64,000 nt of DNA from Diploscapter coronatus. Its lineage: Eukaryota > Nematoda > Chromadorea > Rhabditida > Rhabditidae. The stretch covers positions 45,833,249 to 45,897,248 of the forward strand of contig OZ038423.1 of the NCBI GenBank assembly GCA_964036155.1. The letters run 5' to 3'. This document shows positions 48,122 to 58,963 of this stretch, piece by piece. Every line of letters begins with the position of its first letter. Position 1 is the stretch's first letter. The notes under the pieces were generated by a model. That model worked only from the letters and a program-made list of their open reading frames with translations. It ran no database searches and was not told where the DNA came from. The position numbers and the translations under genes were made by a program.

Positions 48122-50864
48122 TTAGCACTCATCCACATTTGCAGTGACGGCAACCGAGGAGCCATTTTGTGCGTCTTGGATCTTCTTCATGAGTTTCGTC
48201 GCATTCAGCGAGGGGACTGTAAGAAAAATTTCATTATGTTTTTAAAGTCAGCTAAAATAAAAAGTGACTTACAGTATCCCAGTCCTTGCAGAAAAAGGAT
48301 GAAACTTTCCGTGACAGAGTCGGGTCGGTCGTCAAGGACTAGGCCACAGGAGTCGGAAACCTGAAATTAAAAAAATAAAAACTAGAAAATAAGCTTTTTG
48401 GAAATTTCGTTCAACCTTCGAATTAGGATGAGTTAAAGGGGTAGGCCTTATGTTGTTCACCAATAATCTACTCATCGAGTAGGATATGTTTGAACTGCTA
48501 ATCCTACATGGCATAACCTAGCCTACCCTATTTCTAAGGTTAGGTGAAGTTCGCAAGAAGCCAAAGAACACAGGGTATACCTTAATCCAGTCAGATTTGG
48601 AGGGGTCGAGCTTGGTGTTGATCTCGACGGACTCTTCAATGAACGCGCTTCCCGCCCCCACGATTTGCATAACGGGAACATTCAACTTCGGCCCGTTCAA
48701 ACCGTCCCGAGAAAACACGATGTCGTTGCGGCTGAAAATAAACATTCAATTTTCTCAATTTTGATTTTTAAACAACACCACTTTTCAAAGAACGGATTTT
48801 GGAAAGCAGGTTGATTTTTGGGAAAACTACATTTACTAAAAGTACGGTAAAAAATTAGTCTCTTACTTCACATAAGACTCAATCAGCATGGCCAGATTGT
48901 TGGGATTCGGTAGGTGTTGGAAGTAGACTCTGCAAAATCAATAATAAAAATCGATCTTCGCGGGTATTTTTCTAACTTTCAAAAAAAATTTTTTTTTAAT
49001 TGCAGGTATTTTTTGAAAATACATATTTTGAGGGTATTCGAAAAAAAAAACCTGTATTGTCGAACGATATCCTCGCTGCACTGGTCGATTCTTCGCCCGA
49101 AGTGATGCCACATCAAATAGTCCACCGTAAATGAAGTCATGCCGTATTGACGCAGATAGCGCATGTTCATCTGAAAATAAAACCAATAAAATTATCCTAT
49201 TTCTCCTCAAATAATAGATTGCAGAGGGAAAGGGAAGGAGTGCCCCCGCGAGATTAACCATTATACTTCTGCGTCTCTACTCCTTTGCCTTTTCTTTCAC
49301 TCTTCGAGGATACGCATTCTGTCCCCTTCAGTAATCTATCATTTATGGAATAACAGAAGGTAAAAATAGATTTTTAAAAATATCTTTTCTTTATTAATTT
49401 TATGAACATGGTGGAATTAAGCAAATAAAATACAAAACGCACCTTCTCATAGCCCCATTCGATCCAGCCAGCCCGGCTCGAAACCCCATTCACCAGAACT
49501 AAGGCATCAGCGAGTTTTTGATGGGCCAACTGAAAATTGATCCTTTTATCAGTAACAAGATTTTATAAATGATAGGAAACTTTGTATCAATTATAAGATG
49601 CTTTTATTTCTTATCATTGATAGGAATATGTTTAAACTTTGTATCAATTGATAATAAGATTTCGAAAGGCTAAAATCATACCGCAAATCTCAGCAGAACA
49701 TTCGCTCCCAGCCCCACTCCCAGCAAAACCGCGGATTTCAATTTGAAATGCTCGAAAACGTCGTGGACGATCTTCGCCAGACCGTCCATAGTCGGGTAGA
49801 CGTAGCTGAAAAGATATAAATACAAACTGGGATAAAATAGCCTTTTACAATAATATCCTGATTTATTGTATGAAATCTAGCTAAGTTGGGTGATAAAAAA
49901 TGGATCAACTTTAATAATTTGAAAAAAAAAATATATATATATAAACAGAAAAAAAACAAACTTTTCAGGCAGGGGCTGAGCGTCTATAGCCTGTCCGGGC
50001 GCGTTTATGTTGTAGATGCAGAACTTGTCCGTGAACTCGGCGATCGAACCGAATTGAAAGAAGTTTTGGAAATTGCTCTCCGCTGAAATTCAAAAATATT
50101 CTAGAAATCTTTTGACAACGAAAAGATTTTTCATTTTATCTAAAAAAAACTCGCTTTCAGATTATGTAAAATCTCTAAACTCGTAAAATATGATGACGTC
50201 AGAAATATATATTTTTAAATAAACAAATAAACCTACAATCGAGCCCCAGATCGTGGAAAGTCACCAGCGGATGTCTCTTCCTGTTGCCGTAAATGCTGAC
50301 TTTGACCTTGCCGAACGAGGTGTCGACTTTCTCCTGAAATTAGCATATTTCCTACAATAGTCCATGAATTTCTAGAATGAATTTACAGTTCTAGACAGTT
50401 TTACTGAACAGTCTAAAATTTTAGATAGATTGAGAAATTTAGCACAGAGATAGAAGCTTCCTAGTCATTCGCATAACTCATATCAAATTTCAGGCCTCCT
50501 GTACAAGTCACCAGTTGAACATGAGCGCGATTTATAAAATTCACCAGCTTTCTCTCTCTTCCCTACTCTCGAGAACAAAACAATTGGCGAATTTTACAAA
50601 TGGTGTGATCATTGCGAGCTGGTGAATTATACAGGAAGCCCAAATTGCATTCATCTCTAGAGACCCTTCATCTACTTGTCAAACTTACGTTCGGGTATTT
50701 CGAGTAAAAACTCGACGCGAAAATCGGGTTCTGCGATGAGTTTTGCCAAAAATGAAAATCAAGAGTTTCACCACTCGACTAACCTCGTCAATTTCGCCGA
50801 GTTTCTCCTCCTCGACAAGCGGCTGCATCTCCTTCGTGAACGAGTGAAGCTCCATCGACGTCAT
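48122..50864 (-). CDS. NDRG family protein (non-catalytic alpha/beta hydrolase fold)
   Basis: The start is MTSMELHSFTKEMQPLVEEE. The NDRG core is clear: RHPLVTFHDLGLDCESNFQN, NINAPGQAIDAQPLPEKYVY, PTMDGLAKIVHDVFEHF, GVGLGANVLLRFALAHQKLA, ALVLVNGVSSRAGWIEWGYE, KLNVPVMQIVGAGSAFIEES and SVTESFILFLQGLGYFPRL. The nucleophile elbow reads GVGLGAN, without the Ser of true hydrolases, as in all NDRG proteins. The C-terminus is short, ending ANVDEC with TAA at 48122-48124. About 10 exons. NDRG proteins act in stress, vesicle traffic and differentiation; one homologue is usual in nematodes. A foldback element of about 130 bp lies in one intron. Confidence 0.85.
49209..49345. mobile_element. Small inverted-repeat element in an NDRG intron
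   Basis: Ends AATAGATTGCAGAGGGAAAG and the inverted CTGTCCCCTTCAGTAATCTAT. The inner part has a second inverted pair, GGGAAGGAG and CTCCTTTGCC. A related end sequence is seen near 18870-18950. Confidence 0.5.
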
Positions 50865-51589
50865 TTTACTTGAAATCAACAATTTAGCCAAAAAATCGAT
50901 ACATTTAAAGAAATTCAGGTAAAAACGCGAGAAAGTTGAAAACGAAAATCAATTTACGAAGAGAGAGATAGAAGGAAAGGGAGAGAAAGAAAGATAGAAA
51001 CGCACTGGTAAAAAGCGGGATAGAGAAGGAGCTTAAAATTGCGTTTCCGAAAGACGAAGAAAACAAAATTTGTCGCCGAAACATAAACACGATGATTCAG
51101 AGAAGTGATGAGAGATCTTCGATAAAATTAGAAGAAGAAAAGTATGTTCAATAGACTCTCAAAAATGACGGTTTCTTAGGTCCGGACTCGAAAATGTTTC
51201 GAGGAGAATCTGAACTAGCTATAATTTTGGACTTTCTGTACATTTTCGATGAGGAGCTTAATTTCAAAATTTGAGGCCTGCGGGATAAGTCTAGATAAAA
51301 GCTAGCCTTCTGATGAGTCAGACTTGGGAAGCACTTTCGTCAGACGAAAAAAACTAAGGGGGACAGGTCGTAGAGGGTCCCTGACGATCGTCCTCCCTAG
51401 GACTTATTACTAGAAAATATTGGATTTGGTTAGAGTTTTTAAAATAAAATCTTTGAAAAAATATTTATTTCAGCTACAATGTTTCAGCGTCTTTATTGGA
51501 TTTTTTCAAGTTGTCTGTATCATGTGCATTGAAATTAAATTATTATTTTACATTTATTGAATAAATTTTCTAGATGAAATCGGAGATTA
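50865..51589. other. NDRG promoter region and 3' flank of the Kelch unit
   Basis: A purine-rich tract lies at about 50955-51010. Repeat block TCGTCCTCCCTAGGACT at 51384-51400 recurs at 56324-56341. Bases 51455-51540 are the 3' UTR of the Kelch unit and are homologous to 3187-3262 and 56035-56115. Confidence 0.5.
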
Positions 51590-53940
51590 TTATAATCGAA
51601 CTTTATTTGCGTTAAATTTTTCGACTTTTTGCCATTTATTCGTTTGTGGATCGTATTCTTCAATAGCGTCACAAAAGTTTATCGGACAGTATAAACCCTC
51701 ATTTCTTCTCTCGCTACTTTGATATCTAAGTTAACAAATATTTCGTATAACGATATACAAAATCTCAGCTCACCCTCCGATTGCATACAATTTCCCATTG
51801 GCGGCAAGAAGAGAATGATTGTATCTTGCATAATTCATATCAGCGATTCGAGAAATTCGACCGCCAACTGGAGCTGAGAGGTTGAAACACAGACAAGATT
51901 TTAATGCTCTTCCACTAAATATATAATTATACATTATTTATCATACAAAATTAACGACTCCAATCCTCCAGTTATGTAAATTTTTCCATTTAACGATGCA
52001 ACTTCAAAAGAATATCGTAATTCTAGAAGCTCTCCAATTTCAATCCATCCCCGTTCATCGTCTGATAATCGATATATCTTTCTACTTTCACGACCATCAA
52101 TGACTGAATATCCACAATTACAATAATGAATATTTTATAATATGACCGTATAAAATTTCATCGCATGTTATTATTTGAGCACAACCAATTGGAAGAGGAA
52201 AAGCAGGTCCTGTTTGCCATTGTCCATCTATTAAAACCTGAATAAATTATTTTATGGATTTTCATTCGATCTTCTTACATCAACTCGATTCGTATCTTCA
52301 CTGGTGTCAGGATCCCATCCACCCAAGTAATACAATTTGTCTTTGAAATAAGTCACAGATGCCCATTTACGCCATTCAGGAGGATCTGGACCTGTAAAAT
52401 TCTTTGAATCGATCATTCATGAATTTGTTGACAAGACCTCTTGAGATTTGTCGAATATTCAAGTCATATATTTCAAATAACTTCTTATAATTATCAATTC
52501 CAAAAATCTGAGATTCAAGAAATTATTCAAAATAACGAACACAAGAACTTACTTTATTCTGTGTAGTTGCTACTTCATATGACGAATAACAATTGTGCAA
52601 TTTTGCAATCTCTTCGACTGAGCAGGTATATGAATTGAACAAGCATATTCTTCCTTCACTTTTATCATTATTTCGATAATAAACTAAATTATTACGAATC
52701 ATTTCAAAATCTCTTAGCTTTCAACACAATTTCTTACGGTAAAATAAAATTTTATGTAAATTAATTTTTTCGACTTTACGCCATTTATTCGTTTGTGGAA
52801 CGTATTCCTCGATTGAATTACAGAAGTCTCTAAGTCCCGATTTTTGAAATCTAAGTTAACAAATATTTCGTATAAAGATATGCAAAATCTCAACTCACCC
52901 TCCGATTGCATACAATTTTCCATTCGCAGCAACAAGCGAATGATGATGTCTTGCATAATTCATATCAGGGATTCGAGAAATTCGCCTGTCAACTGGAGCT
53001 GAGGGGTCGAAACACAGACAGGATTTGAATATTTTATTAGGATAACTAAATACATAATGATACATGATTTATCATACAAAATTAACGACTCGTATCCTCC
53101 AGTTATGTAAATTTTTCTATTTAACGATGCAACTCCGAATGAAATTCGTTGTTTTGGAATCTTTCCTACTTTAATCCATTCCCGTTCATCGTCTGATAAT
53201 CGATATATCTTTCTACTTTCACGACCATCAATAACTGAATATCCTTGATTACAATAATGAATATGCTATAATGTGACCGTATAAAATTCCATCGCATGTT
53301 ATTGTTCGAACAGATCTAATTGAAAAAGGAAGAGCAGGCCCTGTTTGCCATTTTCCATCTATTAAAACCTGAATGAATTATTTCATGGACTTTCATTCGA
53401 TCTTCTTACATCAACTCGATTTGTCGTTCTTACACTTCCAGGAATGTATCCACCCAAATAATACAATTTATCTCTGAAATAAGCAACAGATGCATATTGA
53501 CGCCATTCAGGAGGATCTGGACCTGTAAAATTCTTTGAATCGATCATTCATGGATTTGTTGAGCAGACCTCTTGAAAGTTGTCGAGTATCCAAGTCATAT
53601 ATTTCAAATGACTTCTTATAATTGTCAATTCCAAAAATCTGAAATCTAAGAAATTATTAAAAATAACGAGCATAAGAATCCACTTTATTCTGCGTAGTTG
53701 CTACTTCATATGGCCAATACCAATTGTCGAATTTTGCAATCTCTTCTACTGAGCGGGTATATGAATTGAACAAGCATATTCTTCCTTCACGATTATCATT
53801 ATTTTCATAATAAACTAAATTATTACGAATCGTTTCAAAGTCTTACTTAGTTTTCAGCATAATTTCTTACGATAGAATAGCATTTTATGCGAATTAGTGA
53901 TATTCCAGGATAATTCAATCAGTGGGATTTTAATTCCTTT
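51590..53940 (-). CDS. Double Kelch-repeat region, probably the C-terminal part of an Hsp70-Kelch fusion
   Basis: Two tandem copies of the same Kelch module run without a stop between them. Unit 1 (53940 to about 52750) opens KGIKIPLIELSWNITNSHKM, then LFYL, GRICLFNSYTRSVEEI, KLYYLGG, ILYVIDG, KIYITGG, KLYAIGG and NSIEEYVPQTNKW. Its last exon runs straight into KINLHKILFY and the donor that starts unit 2, which repeats all blades and ends NANKVRL with TAA at 51590-51592. Introns of 43-50 nt sit at equal places in both units and in the F-box/Kelch gene at 3.4 kb. Each unit would form about six blades. The first exon has no start codon until just before LFYL and begins after an AATTTTAG acceptor in phase 0. 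It therefore most likely receives sequence from the Hsp70 exon that ends at 53988, 47 nt away. Confidence 0.7.
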
Positions 53941-53987
53941 CTAAAATTATTACTTTCATTTTAGTAATGAATTATTTATTTTCAAAC

Positions 53988-55670
53988 CTCCAAAGCATCT
54001 GCAATAATCGCAGCTCCATGAGCTACAGTATCTTCAGGATTGGCATCGAATCTCAATTTTGCCTGGCCAAATTTATGCGACAAAAGTTCTTGAATCTTTG
54101 GAATTCGAGTTGATCCACCAACCAGAATCCATAAATCTCATATTTATATTCAGTGAAAAACATCGGAATCTTGCTTTTCCCAATGATAAACTTACCACAT
54201 TGTCAATTTTTTCTGCTAAGATTCGTGCAGTTCGTAGAGCCCTTTCAACCATTTCCATCGCTTTATCGAATAAATCTTCGCAGAGTTGGTTTAAGTTAGA
54301 TCGCGAAATTTCCACATTCACGCTTGTATCATCATTAATATCCAGCTGCAAAATATTAGTTCCATTTCAGAATCAATCAAATTAACATTTCTTACGTAAA
54401 TATTGTACGATTCCATGTGAAATGACAGAGATTCTTTTGCTTCTTTGCACGCTTTCCGTAATCGTTTCATCCATTTTGATTGTCGCGATATATCGAAGTT
54501 GTCCGATTTCTTCATCTCATCGACTACGTATTTCATTATTCTTTCGTCGAAATCTTGACCGCCTAAATGATATAATTTACAAACCATAAAGTAAGTAGCG
54601 TAATAACAAACCCAAATGAGCATCACCACACACTGACTTCACATCAAATTTTTCTTTTTTGATTTCCACGATACTAATATCTAGGGTTCCTGGAAATTTC
54701 AATCCATAATTAAATGTATGTATTGCCATATAATCAAATGATTGAAGCTAAATCATTGTCTTAATTGTATTTTCTAATTGTCTAGTATTAATTCCTTGAA
54801 AGTCTAAATCTTTTACCCTTAGCGATCATTTGCATACAAAATTTTAGTTTTCTTCCAAAACAACATCATATCCAAATATATTCTAACCTGCTCCCAAATC
54901 AAAGACCATAATCGTTGAGTCAGTTATTCTCATTTGGTTGTAATAAGCAATTGCAGCTGTAATAGGTTCGTGTAGTAAATATTCCAATTCAAGTCCAGCC
55001 ATTTGAGTCGCTCTTTTTGTTGCATTAATCTGCTCTAAATTGAAGAAAGCAGGTATTGTAACAACGGCATCAGTTATTTGTTTATCTAGATATCCCTGAA
55101 CAGATATCTTTAGCTTCCACTATAAAATGATCATTATTTACTTCAGCTGTAGCCTTTAATTTCTTCAAAATTTCCGCCGAAACTTCTTCCGCCTTTATAA
55201 ACCGCTCATTTGGTTTTCCTTTGTTCAACACATATCCACAAAAACCCTAAAATTAGCGTTTTGAAGAAAATCATGAATATCTTGAATATATTACATCCCT
55301 AGTGTCGACGTTAAATGTCCAAAGATATCGATTCTCAGGATTAGGCAAATCAACTATAAATTTCCAGCCAATCAAATTTTTTGAATCTATTTTAATGAGT
55401 TTTATCACAACTTTTCAGAAGTATAATTTTTCTTACCATATAAAATATTCGTTGGGTCTGTATTGCAGTTCAAAGCAGAATTACCCACGAGAATTTCCGA
55501 GCCACAGTAAGTAACTACAGATGAAATTGTTCGCTTGTCTAAAATTTTAGAATATTCTTAGAAAATAATAAAGACAGACCATCATCAGAAGCAATCACAA
55601 AAGGCTGTCCGTCTTTAATCACGGAAACACGTGAATATGTCGTGCCCAAGTCGATGCCGATATAGACCAT
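53988..55670 (-). CDS. Hsp70-family ATPase domain (copy 1), N-terminal part of a probable Hsp70-Kelch fusion
   Basis: Starts [20 protein letters not shown] (phosphate 1 loop with Asp and Thr). It continues with DSKNLIGWKF, VVTIPAFFNLEQINATKRA, LLHEPITAAIAYY, IMVFDLGAG joined to TLDISIVEIK (phosphate 2; one Gly replaced by Ala), GDAHLG joined to GQDFDERI, and LVGGSTRIPKIQELL (adenosine motif). It ends EDTVAHGAAIIADALE at 53988. No Hsp70 substrate-binding domain follows. If not spliced it stops after one more codon (GTT TGA). If that GTTTGA is a donor, a 47-nt intron joins it in frame to the Kelch exon. The intron at 54129-54195 has a good GTAAGT donor but the expected acceptor AG reads GG, so this copy may be damaged. 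ATP-binding residues are otherwise kept. Confidence 0.75.
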
Positions 55671-56485
55671 TGCTTATTCTTTAATTTTTTTAAATAAAAA
55701 AATTTGTACTGATTTAGGAAATAAATTCTGCATTCATGCGCAAATGAATAAAAAATCAATAATAATTAGGAGCAAGAAAGCAAGCTTTTACATTGAATGA
55801 TAATTGATAAGAGAGTAGTGATGTCGAATGTTTCGCGAGAAAGAAAATCTTATCATAAAATGAATAGTTTTGACAAATAATTGAGAATTAGAAATAAATA
55901 ACTGAAGGGATTTTTAATTGGTTGAACAATAATCTGCTCAATTTCGAATGCCATCCAAAATGTCGTCTCGCATTCAAATACAACATTCTCAGGAAGGATA
56001 GAGAGTAAAAAGTTTACATTTTAAGAAATATTTTAGAGAATATTTATTTCGGTTGCAATTATTCCTCATTACTTCTGGATGTCTTCGAGAGTTATCTGTA
56101 TCATGTTTGTTGAAAGTTTTAATAATAGTTGAATACAGATAATATTCATAAAATATAATATGTCAAATAAAAGGGCTAGATGGTATTAAGCTGCATTATT
56201 CAAACTTCAATCTTCCTGCCCCTGGTCTCAGCATTTAAAATTTGAGTTATTTATTGATTAAAAATATAACCATTTTGAGAAAATATATAGAAAGTAGATC
56301 GCAAGGGAGTAAGGGGCTTCTGATGATCGTCCTCCCTAGGTCTGTTTTTCACAGATTGTGCTTTCGATTTATTCTAAATTATATATTTAATTTATTTAAA
56401 AAAGAAATTCAAGTATTTCCTAACCTTACGTTATGTAATTATTTGCTAGATCAGTTCCAAAATATTTCATTACAAATAAATAGCT
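55671..56485. other. Shared 5' flank of Hsp70 copy 1 and 3' flank of the coiled-coil unit
   Basis: 55633-55933 looks identical to 61100-61400. 56035-56115 matches the 3' UTRs of both Kelch genes. 56324-56341 repeats the block at 51384-51400. No ORF is supported here. Confidence 0.7.
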
Positions 56486-58684
56486 TTAAGATCCATTAAA
56501 CTCTCTAATAATATCTTCCTTGTAGAGCATCGAGTATAGCTTGTCAAATATTTTCTGTCGATCACTATTCGATTTAGATTTAGCATACTTCAAAGCATCG
56601 ACAATTTCCATGAATATTTCATATAGCTCCTTATTTCGTGTTTTTCCAACATCAACATGCTTGCGATTAATTTCAGACATTGAATTCGTACTCAGGTATT
56701 CTTTAAGTCGATTTATGATTGTAGGAAATTCGTGATTCTCCAAATTTTGGATATCATCATTTGTAACTGAACGTTTGTTTATCGTTTTCGTTATAGTGAT
56801 AATATAAAGTCCCAAATAGGTTGACTGAACTATAAGAGCATTTTCATCTTCAATCTCACAATTTATTTCGTTTATCAAATCTTCATATATTTGTCGGTAG
56901 TTCTCTTTTCTTTGGGTTATGTTCGTTATTTCTTCATGGAGTCTTTGAAGTGGTTGTAAGCAAATTGATAATTTTTCAAAATAATTGATCTTATCATTAA
57001 TATCTGATTCAGGTGAAATAGCGATCTTGTAGTCATTTCTTAAATCATCTAGATATTTCTTCACATCAAATATATAGCGACGATTCTTATTTTCGTTATT
57101 TTTATCATCAAATCTTTGCTTTATTCGATTGAGAATCGACATAATTTCATCTCGAATGCCAACTAATTCCTTCCAAATAATTTCCTTTTCTTCCAAAACT
57201 ATCAATTTACTCTCAACTACAGTTAAAATTGCTTCTAATGCTTTCACAGTAGGATCATTTGAATTATTTTGATCTTCAATTAACTTCCTTGCTTCGTTAA
57301 CTTCGAATTTTGCTTGATCAATTGTTGGTGCAAATTGTTCGGGGTTACAACAAGGATCATATAATAGCTCACGAAAAGTTGAAACGAGTTCAGACATTTT
57401 TAAAAGTGAATTCTTAACTTCCTCTGAATATTTTTCTTGAAAATCTATCAATTTTCTTCTTTCCTCGTTTTGAGAACTCAAGATATGTTCCATATCTGCT
57501 AATGTCTTTGCCCAACATGTATACTTCTTAACCTCTTCTGGATCAAGATCGTCAGGATTCAATTTTTGAATTTTGAAATATAAATCGGCGATTATCTTTC
57601 TATTCTTGATTAATTGACACGAATATTTCTCTAATGATTCTAGATTCAAATTGCATCCCTTCATAACCTCCATCGCTTCGTTCGCTTCATTAATTCTATT
57701 GCTAATGTTGTCGAACATATCCCATGCTTTCATTTTAGCAATACGTTTTTCTTTCCAATATTCCATTAACTTTTCCATTTTATAATTGCACCTATTGCAT
57801 ATTTTCTTTAGTTCAAAACCATATTTATTATCTGGAGTTATTTGTAGTATTTTTCGAATTCCTTGCTTTTTCGTTTTTAGATTTTCTATGCTTAATTTCA
57901 ACTCATCTCGGGTATTCGGTCGTTCTTCTGTTAGCTCCTCAATATCTTGGATGAGAGAATTAGTATTAGGTGCAATTTTTAGAAATTCGATTTTATCTTC
58001 AAGATACTGTTTAATGTCTATGATAGTTCGGTGGAGTTCCATTGCATCTTCAAACAAACTATCTTTTATAACCTCGCGACTAATCATGACATTATCTTCA
58101 CGCGTTATATCGTCTAATTCTTTGGCCTTGAGAATGAAATTATCAATCATTTTACTCCGGTTAAATACAGTATTCAGTGCTTCTTCAGCATTCTTACTTT
58201 TGTATAAAAAATTCTTGATGACTGTTTTCATATTTGATATTTTATCCTTAGTTTCTTGATGCATTTTTTTAAATGCTTTTTCTCGCACTTCATTCATCAA
58301 ATGATTCATATTCTCTTCTATTGTTCTTATCCTTATAAAATCGTCTTCGAATAGTTTCGATTGATCAACGAGCGTGAGAATACGTATATTATCTTCGATC
58401 TTCTTTAGATAGCTGTTCATTTTGTCAATGACTTTCGTCTTTCGCTCCATTTCTGACTTCATTCTTATCGTTTTGAAGCAACTTTCAACAATTTGAATAA
58501 CTCTCATTTGCTTTGAATATCTAGGGCTATTCTTCTTCTTTTTCCTTAAAATCGATATCCTTTCTAATACAGGTTTTGCTAGTCCTTTTGGTAGAGATCT
58601 AATTTCGCCCTCCAAACTTTTGACTTCATCAATCGCTATATCATCAATAGGAGAATTTAGTAATCTGTTTACATTATCTTGCAT
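56486..58684 (-). CDS. 732-residue alpha-helical/coiled-coil protein in one exon, probably fused to Hsp70 copy 2
   Basis: Uninterrupted ORF of 2.2 kb, far longer than any other exon here. It starts MQDNVNRLLNSPIDDIAIDE and ends IIREFNGS. It is rich in K, E, I, N and L, with heptad-like spacing throughout and almost no Gly or Pro, so long helices of spectrin or coiled-coil type are expected. I do not recognise the family. The ATG comes directly after TTTTCAAGTTTTAG. That site could be a cis acceptor, joining in phase 0 to the Hsp70 exon ending at 58964, or a spliced-leader site making this a separate protein. Its 3' flank is homologous to the 3' UTRs of the Kelch genes. It is AT-rich like the neighbours. 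Confidence 0.75.
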   Translation of the reverse strand: MQDNVNRLLNSPIDDIAIDEVKSLEGEIRSLPKGLAKPVLERISILRKKKKNSPRYSKQMRVIQIVESCFKTIRMKSEMERKTKVIDKMNSYLKKIEDNIRILTLVDQSKLFEDDFIRIRTIEENMNHLMNEVREKAFKKMHQETKDKISNMKTVIKNFLYKSKNAEEALNTVFNRSKMIDNFILKAKELDDITREDNVMISREVIKDSLFEDAMELHRTIIDIKQYLEDKIEFLKIAPNTNSLIQDIEELTEERPNTRDELKLSIENLKTKKQGIRKILQITPDNKYGFELKKICNRCNYKMEKLMEYWKEKRIAKMKAWDMFDNISNRINEANEAMEVMKGCNLNLESLEKYSCQLIKNRKIIADLYFKIQKLNPDDLDPEEVKKYTCWAKTLADMEHILSSQNEERRKLIDFQEKYSEEVKNSLLKMSELVSTFRELLYDPCCNPEQFAPTIDQAKFEVNEARKLIEDQNNSNDPTVKALEAILTVVESKLIVLEEKEIIWKELVGIRDEIMSILNRIKQRFDDKNNENKNRRYIFDVKKYLDDLRNDYKIAISPESDINDKINYFEKLSICLQPLQRLHEEITNITQRKENYRQIYEDLINEINCEIEDENALIVQSTYLGLYIITITKTINKRSVTNDDIQNLENHEFPTIINRLKEYLSTNSMSEINRKHVDVGKTRNKELYEIFMEIVDALKYAKSKSNSDRQKIFDKLYSMLYKEDIIREFNGS

Positions 58685-58823
58685 CTAAAACTTGAAAATT
58701 GATGTTTTTAGGAAATTTAACCAGATCTAGGGAGGGCTTAAATCAGAATGCCCTTGCGACCTACCCTCTTTATATTTTTGGGTTTAACTCAAATGCTCCC
58801 TAGGTCCGAATTTAGCATGGATA

Positions 58824-58958
58824 GGGAGGTCATTTGTAAAACTCGTAATACCGTAGCATGCGAGATATTATAGGGTAGGTGGAAAGTAGGCTAAAAAATC
58901 TTTGTCCACACTTCGTATGTTACGATGCTACGAGTTTTACAAATTTTCAATAGGGAGG
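58824..58958. mobile_element. Small inverted-repeat element in the intron before the coiled-coil exon
   Basis: Arms GGGAGGTCATTTGTAAAACTC and its inverted copy at 58935-58958 (GAGTTTTACAAATTTTCAATA...GGGAGG), each with a GTAGCATG/GATGCTAC inner part. The right edge lies about 5 bp from the Hsp70 exon end. A second inverted pair (CTAGGGAGGG / CTCCCTAGG) lies at 58728-58805. Confidence 0.6.
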
Positions 58959-58963
58959 ATAAC

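Noticed and set aside
57786..58259. 157-codon ORF on the plus strand
   Set aside because: It is antisense to the 732-residue coiled-coil ORF, with no splice context; a shadow of the long open exon.
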